DNA of 64,000 nt from Polyangium sp. y55x31. Lineage in GTDB: Bacteria > Myxococcota_A > Polyangia > Polyangiales > Polyangiaceae. The DNA is taken from the NCBI RefSeq assembly GCF_029946505.1, contig NZ_JARZHG010000005.1, forward strand, positions 1 to 64,000. Direction: 5' to 3'. The stretch's first letter is position 1, and the number at the start of each line of letters is the position of its first letter. The position numbers were made by a program, and so were the translations under genes. Below the pieces are notes generated by a model. It did no database searches, was not told the DNA's origin, and saw nothing but the letters and a program-made list of their open reading frames with translations. Shown one piece after another: positions 8,262-17,699 of the stretch.

Positions 8262-9421
8262 GCCATCTCCGGGGTGATCCTGGTCGCGGGCCGCGGGGTC
8301 GGCGTCACGCAGGGAAGCTCGACGATGCATCGCGTCCCGTCGGACGAAGAATCAATCTGCAGTTCCGCGTCCGTGTATTTGAGTTCGAGGCGCCGGCGCA
8401 CCGCGTGCAGACCGAACGCTCCCGAGCGCAATGGCCTCGCCGGCATGCCCGGACCATTGTCCTCGACCATGCAGACGAGTCGCCTCGGGGCCCCGTCACC
8501 GGTCTCCGTGAGCGTCGCGCGCACCACGACCTGCCCACCTCCATCGCGGCGCAATGCGCCGTGCTTCACGGCATTCTCCACGAGCGGCTGCAAAAGCAGC
8601 CGGGGCATGAGGACCTCGGCGGCACGATCCGCGATGTCCCACTGGAAGCGCAGCGTCCCGGCGTGGCGCGATTCGAGGATCTCGGCATAACGGCGTAGCC
8701 AGGCGATCTCCTCGCCGAGCGTCTGCATCTCGTCGGCGTCGTGCAATGCGTCGCGCAGGAGGTCGCCGAGGCAAGCGAGCAGGCGGCGGGCCTCGCGCGG
8801 ATCCTGCGTGACGAGGCCGGCGATGGCGTTGAGGGTGTTCAGCAGGAAATGCGGTTCGAGCTGCGAGCGCAGCCGGGCCAGCTCGCCCGCCGTTCGTAAC
8901 CTGTCGGCTTCGAGCTTGAGCTTTTCGGCCTCGAGCGCGCGCCGCCGAGCGTCCTCCGTGGCGAAGGGATACATGAACGCCAGCGCCCAGATGGCGCACA
9001 TGAAGAGGCCGAAGGTGACGCCGAACCGGAGGGCGATCGGATACGTCACGGGGCGTCCGGAGGGCGGCGGGATGTGCAGCCACGTCTGTGCGGCCCAGAA
9101 GCCCATGACGAGCACGACGCCGACGACGGAGGCGACGGCGAGGCTCACGAGCAGGGTCTGCGCCGAGCCGAGGCGCCGGCGCGTGGCCCAGTGGAAGACT
9201 CCCGAGAGCGTGAGCAGGAGCGCGGGCACGCCGGCCATCAAGAATAGCAGGTTGGTCGTGTTGTCTCTCTGTCGGTCCGAGGGCGTGAAGGGGAAAAAGA
9301 GGATGGCGAGGACGACCGCGGTCGTCGCCACGAAGCGCTTCCAGCCGAAGAAATACGCGTCCAGGGGCGAGGCGCCCGCGGACGGCGCGCCTCCGGACAG
9401 CTCGGGCATAGGGACGCTCAT
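8258..9421 (-). CDS. LytS/YpdA-type sensor histidine kinase
   Basis: 387 residues from the ATG at 9421 (another ATG lies at 9409). Four hydrophobic segments between residues 25 and 170 form the membrane sensor (for example ATTAVVLAILFFPF and LLVSLAVASVVGVVLVMGFW). A short coiled coil (EAEKLKLEADRLRTAGELAR) leads to the His_kinase domain, with the phospho-acceptor His in LEPHFLLNTLNAIAG. The ATP-binding lobe has VENAVKHG (N box) and VEDNGPGMP (G1). This architecture always pairs with LytTR regulators, and the partner gene overlaps here. TAAAAT at 9437-9432 on the minus strand might be a -10 element. Confidence 0.9.
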   Translation of the reverse strand: MSVPMPELSGGAPSAGASPLDAYFFGWKRFVATTAVVLAILFFPFTPSDRQRDNTTNLLFLMAGVPALLLTLSGVFHWATRRRLGSAQTLLVSLAVASVVGVVLVMGFWAAQTWLHIPPPSGRPVTYPIALRFGVTFGLFMCAIWALAFMYPFATEDARRRALEAEKLKLEADRLRTAGELARLRSQLEPHFLLNTLNAIAGLVTQDPREARRLLACLGDLLRDALHDADEMQTLGEEIAWLRRYAEILESRHAGTLRFQWDIADRAAEVLMPRLLLQPLVENAVKHGALRRDGGGQVVVRATLTETGDGAPRRLVCMVEDNGPGMPARPLRSGAFGLHAVRRRLELKYTDAELQIDSSSDGTRCIVELPCVTPTPRPATRITPEMA

Positions 9422-9595
9422 GCGTGAGCATTTTACCCTACTACCGATCGAAGCGGACATGGATCGGGGCCTCTCCCTCGCCGAGAGCAGGGAAGCTACC
9501 GGCGGCCCCGCGCGGGGCGACTCCGATCGGACGAATGGTCGGGATCGACGGACGAACCGTGCCCTGGCGGCGACCAGGCGCAAGGACGAGCAGGC

Positions 9596-10876
9596 TCAGC
9601 GAGCGTCCTCGGCCGCCTCCCTCGTCCACATCGACGCGAAATGAGGATCACCGGGCGGCGTGCCGTCGTCTTCGTCTCCCTCCGGCAAGCCGAGCGGCGG
9701 AAACGGATCCTCGAATTGCCGGATGCCCTCGGGGCCGCGGGCCATTTCCTCGTCCGAGAGCAGGCAAGCCTCGAGCCGCGCCCGCAGCCCCTCTCGCTCG
9801 GCGGTCCCGATGATCACGATCTCTTGCCGCCGATCGCCGAATTCGGGATCCCAGTCCGCCTCGATTTTCTGCCGCGTGGCCTCGTCTTTCGGCCATTCTT
9901 CCTTCGATTGCGCGGCCCACCATTTCCCCACGGCGCCGAACCGGTACGCGCCTCCCGCCTGCGACCACTCCACCACCCATTCGGGCCTGGTCGCGAGCCA
10001 GAAGAAGCCCTTCGATCGAATCACGCCCGGCCACTCCTCATGGATGAGCGCGTAAAGGCGCGCGGGATGGAAGGGGCGCCTGTCACGGAAGACGAAACTC
10101 CCGAGCCCGTAAGCTTCCGTCTCCGGCACGTGCTCGCCGCGCATCTCGGCCATCCAGCCGGGCGCCTCCTTCGCCTTCTCGAAATCGAAGAGCCCCGTGC
10201 CCATGACCACGTCGAGCGGCACCTTCCCGAACGTGGCGTGCACGATTTTCGCGCGTGGATTGAGCCTTTGCAGCGTGGCCTCGAGCAACCCGAGCGCCTC
10301 GCGCGAGACGAGGTCCACCTTGTTCAGCACGAGGACGTCGCAGAACTCCACCTGATCGACGAGCAGGTCGACGACGCTCCGATCGTCCTGCTCGGACGCC
10401 GCGACGCCCCGCTCCACGAGATCCTCGGCCGCGGCGAAGTCCTTCGAGAAGTTATAGGCGTCGACCACCGTCACCATCGTATCGAGCCGCGCCACGTCCG
10501 AGAGCCGCGCGCCCGCGTCGTCCTCGAAGCCGAACGTCTCCGCGACGGGCAAGGGCTCGCTGATCCCCGTCGACTCGATGAGCAGGTAATCGAAGCGCCC
10601 CTCGCGCGCGAGCTTCTGCACTTCGAGCAGGAGATCCTCGCGCAGCGTGCAGCAGATGCAACCGTTCGTCATTTCGACGAGCCGCTCCTCGGTGCGGCTG
10701 AGCGCCGCGCCGCCGCCCCGGACGAGCTCGGCGTCGATGTTCACCTCGCTCATGTCGTTGACGATCACCGCGACGCGTTTCCCCTCGCGGTTTCCGAGCA
10801 CGTGATTGAGGAGCGTCGTCTTTCCGGCGCCGAGGAAGCCGGAGAGCACGGTGACGGGGAGCCTGCGATCGCTCAT
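9596..10876 (-). CDS. COG0523 (CobW/ZNG1) GTPase, probable zinc chaperone
   Basis: 426 residues. The G3E P-loop is GFLGAGKTT (about residues 13-21), the metal-binding CxCC motif is NGCICCT (about 71-77), and NKVD gives the guanine specificity. The C-terminal CobW_C domain follows ([18 protein letters not shown]). The long form with a [16 protein letters not shown] segment is typical of the ZigA/YciC group, which hands zinc to client proteins under zinc limitation. The gene overlaps the stop of rpmG (ATGA at 10873-10876), so the two are translationally coupled. Together with the palindromes ahead of rpmG, this points to a Zur-type zinc-starvation operon; that regulation is inference. Confidence 0.9.
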   Translation of the reverse strand: MSDRRLPVTVLSGFLGAGKTTLLNHVLGNREGKRVAVIVNDMSEVNIDAELVRGGGAALSRTEERLVEMTNGCICCTLREDLLLEVQKLAREGRFDYLLIESTGISEPLPVAETFGFEDDAGARLSDVARLDTMVTVVDAYNFSKDFAAAEDLVERGVAASEQDDRSVVDLLVDQVEFCDVLVLNKVDLVSREALGLLEATLQRLNPRAKIVHATFGKVPLDVVMGTGLFDFEKAKEAPGWMAEMRGEHVPETEAYGLGSFVFRDRRPFHPARLYALIHEEWPGVIRSKGFFWLATRPEWVVEWSQAGGAYRFGAVGKWWAAQSKEEWPKDEATRQKIEADWDPEFGDRRQEIVIIGTAEREGLRARLEACLLSDEEMARGPEGIRQFEDPFPPLGLPEGDEDDGTPPGDPHFASMWTREAAEDAR

Positions 10877-11043
10877 TTCGCCCCGCCCTTGGAGATCTTC
10901 CCCTCGGTGAAGACGACGTGCTTGCGGGCGATCGGGTCGTACTTCTTGATCTGGAGCTTCTCGGCCATCGTCCGCTTGTTCTTCGTCGTGTAGTAGCAGT
11001 ACCCGGTGCCCGCCGACGAGACGAGCTTGATCGTGTCGCGCAT
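10873..11043 (-). CDS. rpmG: 50S ribosomal protein L33, cysteine-poor type
   Basis: 56 residues from the ATG at 11043 ([20 protein letters not shown]), with the conserved [14 protein letters not shown] and ARKHVVF segments of L33. It lacks the two CxxC pairs of the zinc-binding form and keeps a single Cys, so it is a zinc-independent type. Many bacteria replace zinc-ribbon ribosomal proteins with such paralogues when zinc is scarce. Here it is the first gene of a two-gene unit with a COG0523 zinc GTPase. Whether a second, zinc-binding L33 exists elsewhere cannot be seen. Confidence 0.93.
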   Translation of the reverse strand: MRDTIKLVSSAGTGYCYYTTKNKRTMAEKLQIKKYDPIARKHVVFTEGKISKGGAK

Positions 11044-11048
11044 GTCCG

Positions 11049-11089
11049 TGTTGTTACAACATGTCTGGGTCAGTTGCAACTTTGTTGCA
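11049..11089. promoter_or_regulatory. Two palindromes upstream of rpmG, Zur-like operator candidates
   Basis: TGTTGT-T-ACAACA (11049-11061) and TGCAAC-TTT-GTTGCA (11075-11089) are both perfect palindromes. The first begins 6 bases before the rpmG start codon, the second lies 26 bases further up. The TGTTGTaACAACA form resembles the TGTTATAnTATAACA sites bound by Zur. They could also act on the divergent decarboxylase gene at 11181. Confidence 0.5.
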
Positions 11090-11180
11090 TCATGGGTCGG
11101 TGGCCGGGTCGTCCCGAGGGGGAGGCCAGGTCCCCCGAAACCCGTGCTACGTTCGGCGTCGTTTTGGGTTAAAAGGGCCC

Positions 11181-12632
11181 ATGCCTCGCCCCTTCAGACA
11201 CCCCGCGCCGCTCGAGATCGGAGGCGCCGAGCTTCGCGACCTCGTCTCCGCCTGCATGGATCGGCTCGCGCCCTGGCTGGATGGGCTGAACGAGCAACCG
11301 GCCCATTCGCTCGACGGGAGCCACAAGGTCGCCCGTGCCTTCGACGAGCCCATGCCCGAGCGCGGCGTGCCCTTCCGGCGTGTGCTCGCGCGGCTCTTCG
11401 ATCGCGCCATTCCGGTCAGCTTGAACCCGGCTTCGCCGGGCTATCTCGGGTACATCCCCGGGGGCGGCCTGCCGAGCACGGCGCTCGCGGATCTCATCGC
11501 CGACATCACCAATCGCTACACGGGCCTGTGGATGCCCGCGCCTGGGCTGGTGCAGCTCGAGATAAGCGTGATTCGCTGGTTCTGCTCGCTCGCGGGATAT
11601 GGGCCTTCCGCGGGAGGCTGGCTTTGTTCGGGCGGGTCGCTGGCAAATCTCGCGGCCGTCGTGGCGGCCCGCGAGGCGAAGCTCGGTGAGGAGTTCGACG
11701 GGGGCGTCCTTTATACCTCGGAAGGAGCGCACCATTCGATCTCGAAAGCAGCCCGCGTGGCCGGTTTTCCACGGCGTGCCACGCGCGTCGTGCCCGTGGA
11801 CGCGTCGTTCCGATTGCGGTGCGACGAACTTGCCAGGGCCGTGGCCGAGGATCGGGCCGCGGGACGCCGACCCTTCCTGGTCGTCGCGCAGGCCGGCTCC
11901 ACGCCGGTCGGCGCGGTGGACGATCTCGTCGCATTGGCAGAGTTTTGCGCAGCCGAGGGGTTATGGCTCCACGTGGACGCGGCGTACGGCGGGTTTTTCC
12001 TCCTCACCGAGCGCGGGCGAGCCGCGCTCGCGGGGATCGAGCGGGCGGACTCCATCGCGCTCGACCCGCACAAGGGATTATTTTTACCTTATGGAACCGG
12101 CTGCCTCATCGTGAAGGAGCTCGCGACCTTGCGTGCTGCGTTCGCCGAGACGGCGGCGTATCTGCCGCCTTCGCAGGAGGACGAAGACCACTGGAATTTC
12201 GCCGACCTCGGCCTCGAATTGAGCCGTCCGGCCCGCGGTCTGCGTATCTGGCTACCGCTTTGGCTCCACGGCGCGTCGGCATTTCGCGAGGCGCTCGACG
12301 AGAAGCTCGATCTCGCGCGACGGGCGGCGGCGCGGGTGAGGGCTCTGCCCGGCGTGCGCATCGTGGCCGAACCCGAGCTGTCCTTGTTTGCGTTCCGGGT
12401 CGAGCCGAAGGACATGGAGACCGCGGAGCTCGACGCGTTCAATCGGCGTGTACTCGCCCGCGTCAATCAACGAAAGCGCCTGATGTTGACGGGCACGACG
12501 TTGCGTGATCCGGCGCTTGGAGAGGACGTCTTCGTCATTCGTGTCTGCGTGCTCTGCTTTCGCACGCACGCGGACAGGATCGACATGCTGCTCGAAGACC
12601 TCGCGGACGCCATTGCGGACCCGCGGGGATGA
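11181..12632 (+). CDS. PLP-dependent group II amino-acid decarboxylase
   Basis: 483 residues, the usual length for aromatic-L-amino-acid/glutamate-type decarboxylases. The PLP lysine is in DPHKGLF (about K298), the Asp that pairs with the pyridine nitrogen in HVDAAYGG, and the substrate-pocket segment [12 protein letters not shown] lies near residue 80. [12 protein letters not shown] matches the histidine that stacks on the cofactor ring. The C-terminus ([19 protein letters not shown]) is also typical. Substrate cannot be fixed: aromatic amino acids, 2,4-diaminobutyrate and others are all possible. The ATG at 11181 has AAAAGGG just upstream. It ends 6 bases before the convergent oxidoreductase gene. 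Confidence 0.88.
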   Translation: MPRPFRHPAPLEIGGAELRDLVSACMDRLAPWLDGLNEQPAHSLDGSHKVARAFDEPMPERGVPFRRVLARLFDRAIPVSLNPASPGYLGYIPGGGLPSTALADLIADITNRYTGLWMPAPGLVQLEISVIRWFCSLAGYGPSAGGWLCSGGSLANLAAVVAAREAKLGEEFDGGVLYTSEGAHHSISKAARVAGFPRRATRVVPVDASFRLRCDELARAVAEDRAAGRRPFLVVAQAGSTPVGAVDDLVALAEFCAAEGLWLHVDAAYGGFFLLTERGRAALAGIERADSIALDPHKGLFLPYGTGCLIVKELATLRAAFAETAAYLPPSQEDEDHWNFADLGLELSRPARGLRIWLPLWLHGASAFREALDEKLDLARRAAARVRALPGVRIVAEPELSLFAFRVEPKDMETAELDAFNRRVLARVNQRKRLMLTGTTLRDPALGEDVFVIRVCVLCFRTHADRIDMLLEDLADAIADPRG

Positions 12633-12638
12633 GCGTTT

Positions 12639-13622
12639 TCAGTCTTCCCCCGGATAACGCAACCCCCATTGCGCGCGGATCGCGTCGAGCGTCTCCATGA
12701 TCGCGACGCTTTCGGCGAGCGGCATCGTATCGCTCTCGAGCTTCCCCGAACGAAGGCAACGCCCGACCTCGGCCGCCATGTGATTGTATCCATTGCCGAC
12801 GAAAGGCGATTCGATACGCTCGGGCGGTCCGTCCCCGACCCGCAACGTCATGAGGTGCGGGTACCAGAATGGCGCGGCGATTTCGATCTGCCCGCGCGTG
12901 CCGAGAATCTTCGCCTCGCACGGCGTCGCCGTCCGGATGGCCGCGGTGAGGACCGAGAGTTGCCCCTCTCCGTGCGCGAGCACGATTCCCGCTTGCTCGT
13001 CCACGCCGGTCTGTCCGAGATGGGCGAGCGCGGTGATACGGCTCGGGCGACCGAAGAGCATGGACGAGAGCGATACGGGGTACACGCCGAGGTCGAGGAG
13101 CGCGCCCCCGCCGAGTGCCGGATCAAAAAGGCGGTTCGTGGGGTCGAACGGCGCGGAAAACCCGATGTCGGCCATCAGCATGCGCGCCTCGCCGATCGTC
13201 CCGGCCGCGAGGATCGAGCGCAACCGTTCGAGAGCAGGAAAGAAGCGGGTCCACATCGCTTCCATCAAGAACAGGCCCCGCTGCCGCGCGTACGCGACGA
13301 GCTCATGTGCTTCCTGCGCGTTGATGGTGAAGGGTTTTTCGCACAGCACCGCCTTGCCGGCGTGGAGGCAAAGCAGCGTGTGCGCGTGGTGGAAGACGTG
13401 GGGAGTGGCCACGTAAATCACGTCGAGGTCGGGGGCACACGCGAGGTCCTCGTAGGAGGCGAAGCGGCGCGGAATGCCGAAACGATCACCGAAGGCCTCG
13501 GCCGTGGCGCGCGAGCGCGAGCCGACGGCGGCGAGCTCGGCGCCCTCGACGAAGCCGAGCCCCGCGGCGAATTTGGCAGCGATGCTGCCCGTCCCCAGGA
13601 TTCCCCAGCGGATGTTCATCAT
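12639..13622 (-). CDS. Gfo/Idh/MocA-family NAD(P)-dependent oxidoreductase
   Basis: 327 residues. The Rossmann fold begins at once with WGILGTGSIAAKFAAGL (GxGxxA), and the family signature is CEKPFTIN with the catalytic-region Lys. The C-terminal alpha/beta domain includes GGGALLDLGVYPVSLSSMLF, which is typical of the dihydrodiol dehydrogenase and glucose-fructose oxidoreductase subgroups. It probably oxidises a sugar or sugar-like alcohol; the substrate is not predictable. Two ATG codons are adjacent at the start. The XRE regulator at 13716 lies upstream in the same direction, with 93 bases between them. Confidence 0.9.
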   Translation of the reverse strand: MMNIRWGILGTGSIAAKFAAGLGFVEGAELAAVGSRSRATAEAFGDRFGIPRRFASYEDLACAPDLDVIYVATPHVFHHAHTLLCLHAGKAVLCEKPFTINAQEAHELVAYARQRGLFLMEAMWTRFFPALERLRSILAAGTIGEARMLMADIGFSAPFDPTNRLFDPALGGGALLDLGVYPVSLSSMLFGRPSRITALAHLGQTGVDEQAGIVLAHGEGQLSVLTAAIRTATPCEAKILGTRGQIEIAAPFWYPHLMTLRVGDGPPERIESPFVGNGYNHMAAEVGRCLRSGKLESDTMPLAESVAIMETLDAIRAQWGLRYPGED

Positions 13623-13715
13623 GATCGAGTCAGCGCAGATTACATGACCACGCGCTCGATGTCCCTGTCGAGCGAGAAGAGAAAGAGGCCGATCGGCTCC
13701 TGCGCAGGCTTCTCC

Positions 13716-14054
13716 TCAATTCCCCATCCGCTTCAACAGCGTCCGCACCTCGTCGAGCTCTCGCGAAAGCGCCTCCGGCGAAAGCTTCCTCCAGTGCTCC
13801 ACCAACCGCGCGAGCGGGTGTTCGTCAGAGAACGTGACGAGGATCATCGGCTGCACGCCGAGAGCCCTCGCAAGCTGAACCAGGGTCGTGAAGTTGATCC
13901 GCACGAGCCCCTGCTCGATGCTCGACAGGTGCCCTTTGTTGAGGCCACTCACCTCGGCGAGCTCGATTAGCGTCATGACACGTTCGGCTCGGAGCTCGCG
14001 GATACGGGCGCCGATCTTGGCGGAGATGGGGTCGGGGGTCGTCCTTCGCGGCAT
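13716..14054 (-). CDS. XRE-family DNA-binding protein
   Basis: 112 residues. The helix-turn-helix domain occupies residues 12-70: IGARIRELRAERVMTLIELA, then EVSGLNKGHLSSIEQGLVRI and TLVQLARALGVQP. The C-terminal 40 residues (PLARLVEHWRKLSPEALSRE) form a helix that may dimerise. The start ATG at 14054 has a GAGGAG ribosome binding site. It is a likely transcriptional repressor; the target is not evident. Candidates are its own promoter or the NRPS gene whose 3' end lies 209 bases away. Confidence 0.85.
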   Translation of the reverse strand: MPRRTTPDPISAKIGARIRELRAERVMTLIELAEVSGLNKGHLSSIEQGLVRINFTTLVQLARALGVQPMILVTFSDEHPLARLVEHWRKLSPEALSRELDEVRTLLKRMGN

Positions 14055-14230
14055 GGGGGGCTCCTCGGGCGCATCGATCGTGGATGGCTCCGACAGACAC
14101 CCCTTACCACCCCCAGCCTCCCTGGACAAACGTTTTATCGGTAGCCATGGTATACAGGCGCCTGGCCCTCGGCGGGCTGCTCGCCTCGAACTCCGAGCAT
14201 ACTCCCGCGCGCGTGACGTCAGGTTCGTCA

Positions 14231-14258
14231 TGGCGGGGCCGGAGCTACGGCCCCGCCA
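14231..14258 (-). terminator. Hairpin downstream of the NRPS gene
   Basis: Perfect 10-bp arms, TGGCGGGGCC (14231-14240) and GGCCCCGCCA (14249-14258), with an 8-base loop. It sits 5 bases beyond the NRPS stop codon. No U-run follows on the minus strand, so it may terminate poorly or act with Rho, or protect the 3' end. Confidence 0.55.
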
Positions 14259-14263
14259 GCGCC

Positions 14264-17200
14264 TCACGTCGCCGTCGCCCTGAGGTACGGGAATGCGGGG
14301 ATCGTGAGGTAGAGCCGCGCGCGCTGCACGTTCGCGAAGGACGGATCGATCCCGAGCTCCGTGAAGACCTCGCCCATGATCCGGCTCCGGTCGAATCGCT
14401 CGTAGATCGGGCGCACCGCGTCGTCCGGGGCCGCGGTCGGATAACGGATCGATTTCGGGGAGGCCCGGAAGTGGCCGTCGGGGCCGCGAATGTAGCTCCG
14501 CTGCTCGGTGACCGCGCGCTCGAATCGCGTTTGCAGGAACGCCGCATTGAGCTCCTGCTCCGACCTCCGCGGTCGTGGTGTGTCCTTGCGCTGCAGATAG
14601 AACCAGAGCATCGGCGATTTCTCGTGCATCAAGAGGTTCGACACGCGCCACCGCTCGAGGTCGGGCATCTTGTCGTAAAGGCGCTGGATGTCGGCGTCGG
14701 AGAAGGACATTTCCCAGAAGATGCTCTCCGCGCGGTACTTGGCGTACAGGCTGATGCAGGGGCGGACGAGCTCGAGCTGGCAGCCCTCCGCCATTTCGGC
14801 CAGCGAATCGACGGTATAGCTGTGCTCGACCGGGTTGATGAGCAGATCGGCGAAGTCGGACTCCTCCCAGTCCCGGTGGCGGCTGATGAACCTCGCCATC
14901 GTGTTGTCGAGCGCGAACCCTGCCGCGAGCCGCTTGGCCACGGCATGGTCGTGCGCCGAGAGCCCGCGCGTCATGATCCGGATCGCCTTCTGGAACGCGC
15001 TCGTGATCGTCCGGTGAAATCGGTTGTAGACGAGCAGCTCCAGCAGGCCGTCCGGTTTCATCGCGCGTGACAGCCGCGAGAGCGCGTGGGCGGGATCATA
15101 GGTGTGGTGAATGACGCCCGTGCACACGACGTGGTCGAATGCGCCCTCGTACGGGGCGTCATTGATGCTCTCCAGCTTCAGCTCCAGATTCGTGACGCCG
15201 AGCTCGGCCGCGCTGGCCGCGCAGATTTCGAGCGATTTCGTCGACAGGTCGGTCCCGAGCACCCGGGCCCTCGGGAAGCGCAGGGCCGTCAAGAGGGCCT
15301 GGTTGGTCCCGCACCCGGCGACCCAGATCGACGGCTCCCGCGGCAGGGCGCGATGCTGGTAATCGCCGACCTCCTGGCTCACCATGACGGCCTCGAAATC
15401 GGGGTCGGTGAGCGTCTCGAATTTGGAGGAGTTCCACGGCCAAGGAAAGCGGCTGTAAAAGTCGCCGACCATATCGTCGACCGCGGCGATGGACTCGGCG
15501 GATGGCAGGTTCTCCTCGTCGCTGCTCCTCCCCGCCTGCGTGGTCGGCGAGGCGCGCCGCTCTGCCATTGCGAGGTCGAGCGGGAGCGCTGGGAGGGCGG
15601 CCGGCGGCTCCACCTGCGCGGTGTCTCCCCCGAGGCGCACGGCCGCGCTCGCGCGGGCCTGCTCGATGCTGCGGGCGAGCGCGGCGATCGTCCGGTTCTC
15701 GAAGATGCTGCGCATGTTGAGATCGACGCCGAAGGATTCGCGGATCTGCAGGATGATGCGGTTTCCGAGCAGGGAGTGCCCGCCGAGCTCGAAGAAATCG
15801 TCCTCGATGCCCACGTGCGCGAGCCCGAGCGAGCGAGCCCATATCGCCGCGAGCTCGATTTCCGCGGGCGTGCGCGGCGGCGCCGACGTGCTGCCCGCCT
15901 CTCGCCGCAGGTCTGCGAGGGACGGCAAGGCGGCCATGTCCACCTTCCCGTTTGTGGTGAGCGGCAGGCTGGGCACGTGGACGAAAAAGCTCGGGACGAT
16001 GTCCTGGCTGACGAGTGAGGTCATGAAGCTCCGCAGGAGGCCGGGCGCGAGCGGCATTTCGGACGTGTAATAGGCGACGAGGGCGCCATGCCCGCTCTCG
16101 TCTTCGCGCAGCACGACGACGCTGTCGCGCACCTCCGGATGCCGCTGGAGGAGCGCCCGCATGCCCGCGAGCTCGACGCGATGGCCGGCGAATTTGACCT
16201 GCGTGTCGCTCCGACCGAGAAATTCGAGATCGCCGTCCGGGAGCCGCCGCGCGAGATCCCCTGTCTTGTAGACGATTCCGGAAGGCGAAAGGGGGCTCTT
16301 TTGAAAACTCCCCCGCGCCTCGGCCGGATCACCCAGGTAGCCTGTCGCCAGGCAATCGCCGGCGAGGTAAAGCTCGCCGACCGCGCCGTCCGGCACCGGC
16401 GTGCGCGACGCATCGAGGACGTAGGCCCGGGTATTCGACAGCGGCCGGCCGATGGGGACGCTGTCCAGCGTATCCCGGTGCGGATCGAATCTGTGGACGA
16501 TGCAACCCACGGTCGCCTCCGTGGGGCCGTATTCGTTGAAGATCTCGAGGTGCGGCCCGAAGCTCTCCAGCGCGCGCCGCGCGAGCTTCGTCGTGAGCTC
16601 CTCGCCCCCCACGATCATCCGCCTGATACGGCGGCTCCGGTTGTCCCGAGAAATGACGAGCGAGAGGTGGCTCGGGGTGAGCTTGACGATGTCGATGCGA
16701 TCGTCGAGGACGGCGGCCATCAGCGAAGAGATGGGCGAGGAGCCCGGATACACGATGATTCGACCGCCCGTGAGCAGGGGGACGAAGAGGGAGGTCACCG
16801 TCAAATCGAAGGCCAGCGACGAATACAACGGAAACGTGGCGGTGCCCGCGCCGACGTAGAGCTCTTTTGCGCACCAAGCATAACTCGTGAGGGCGCGGTG
16901 CGGGATCACCACTCCCTTGGGATCCCCGGTGGTGCCCGACGTGTAAATGATGTACGCAGCGTCCTCGGGGGAGGGGAGGGGTGGGACGGGCGCGTCCTCG
17001 GCCGCGTCCTGCAAGAGCTCCGGGAGAAAGGCCACGCGTGCAGGGACCTCGCCGAGTCCCTGCGCGAGCCATGGCTCGGTCAGGAGGATCGAGAGACCGG
17101 CGTCGCCCACGATGAACCTCGTGCGGGCATGCGGATGCGTCGGATCCAGCGGTACGTACGCGGCGCCCGCCTTCAAGGTGCCCAGAATGGCCACGGGTAC

Positions 17201-17455
17201 ATCCACGCCGTGGTCGAGGAGAATCCCGACCCTGCTCCCCGGCCCGATTCCGCTGCGTCGAAGCCGGCACGAAAGCCTGTTCGCTCGCTCGGCGAGCTCC
17301 GCATACGTGAGGTCCATCTGCCCGCAGGTGACGGCGACCGCGTTCGGGGTCCGGTCCGCCTGCTGCTCGAAGAGCCGGTGCACCGGCTCGGCTCGCGGGT
17401 ATTGCGCTACGCTGTGATCCAGATCGAGAGCAGAATTCGTTCGCTCGTTCTTCAT
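14264..17455 (-). CDS. Single-module NRPS-like protein: A(Asn)-T-methyltransferase
   Basis: 1063 residues. The adenylation domain (about 20-520) has IIYTSGTTGDPKGV, NEYGPTEATVG, GELYLAGDCLA, YKTGDLARRLPDG and NGKVD. Hand alignment to GrsA gives the specificity code D-L-T-K-I-G-E-V-G-K, one conservative change from the known asparagine code DLTKLGEVGK. A thiolation domain follows (LGGHSLLGNR, phosphopantetheine Ser near 558). From about 640 on lies a class I methyltransferase domain with motif I as WVAGCGTNQ and a VICTG-like post-motif. There is no condensation or thioesterase domain, so it may load and methylate Asn for another enzyme or release a small product. Start chosen at the second ATG (17455), just before the core sequence. 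Confidence 0.88.
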   Translation of the reverse strand: MKNERTNSALDLDHSVAQYPRAEPVHRLFEQQADRTPNAVAVTCGQMDLTYAELAERANRLSCRLRRSGIGPGSRVGILLDHGVDVPVAILGTLKAGAAYVPLDPTHPHARTRFIVGDAGLSILLTEPWLAQGLGEVPARVAFLPELLQDAAEDAPVPPLPSPEDAAYIIYTSGTTGDPKGVVIPHRALTSYAWCAKELYVGAGTATFPLYSSLAFDLTVTSLFVPLLTGGRIIVYPGSSPISSLMAAVLDDRIDIVKLTPSHLSLVISRDNRSRRIRRMIVGGEELTTKLARRALESFGPHLEIFNEYGPTEATVGCIVHRFDPHRDTLDSVPIGRPLSNTRAYVLDASRTPVPDGAVGELYLAGDCLATGYLGDPAEARGSFQKSPLSPSGIVYKTGDLARRLPDGDLEFLGRSDTQVKFAGHRVELAGMRALLQRHPEVRDSVVVLREDESGHGALVAYYTSEMPLAPGLLRSFMTSLVSQDIVPSFFVHVPSLPLTTNGKVDMAALPSLADLRREAGSTSAPPRTPAEIELAAIWARSLGLAHVGIEDDFFELGGHSLLGNRIILQIRESFGVDLNMRSIFENRTIAALARSIEQARASAAVRLGGDTAQVEPPAALPALPLDLAMAERRASPTTQAGRSSDEENLPSAESIAAVDDMVGDFYSRFPWPWNSSKFETLTDPDFEAVMVSQEVGDYQHRALPREPSIWVAGCGTNQALLTALRFPRARVLGTDLSTKSLEICAASAAELGVTNLELKLESINDAPYEGAFDHVVCTGVIHHTYDPAHALSRLSRAMKPDGLLELLVYNRFHRTITSAFQKAIRIMTRGLSAHDHAVAKRLAAGFALDNTMARFISRHRDWEESDFADLLINPVEHSYTVDSLAEMAEGCQLELVRPCISLYAKYRAESIFWEMSFSDADIQRLYDKMPDLERWRVSNLLMHEKSPMLWFYLQRKDTPRPRRSEQELNAAFLQTRFERAVTEQRSYIRGPDGHFRASPKSIRYPTAAPDDAVRPIYERFDRSRIMGEVFTELGIDPSFANVQRARLYLTIPAFPYLRATAT

Positions 17456-17699
17456 ACCACCGTCCAATCCCACCCCTCTTCGCGCGCCCAAAAGAACAGA
17501 GGCCTTCTTCCTGTCAAGCGAGGAGCAGGAAATCGCAATGCGGCGATGGTGTATTCAATGACCACGTCGAGCGCCCGTGCCAAGGACGCGCATCGGGCGT
17601 GCCACGACGCTGTGCGTCTTCGAGGACGACCCCGTCCGTCGCGGTTGGCGTATCCGCGGCGCGTGCTACACCCGTCCCCGCTCTACCAAGGAGACGATC

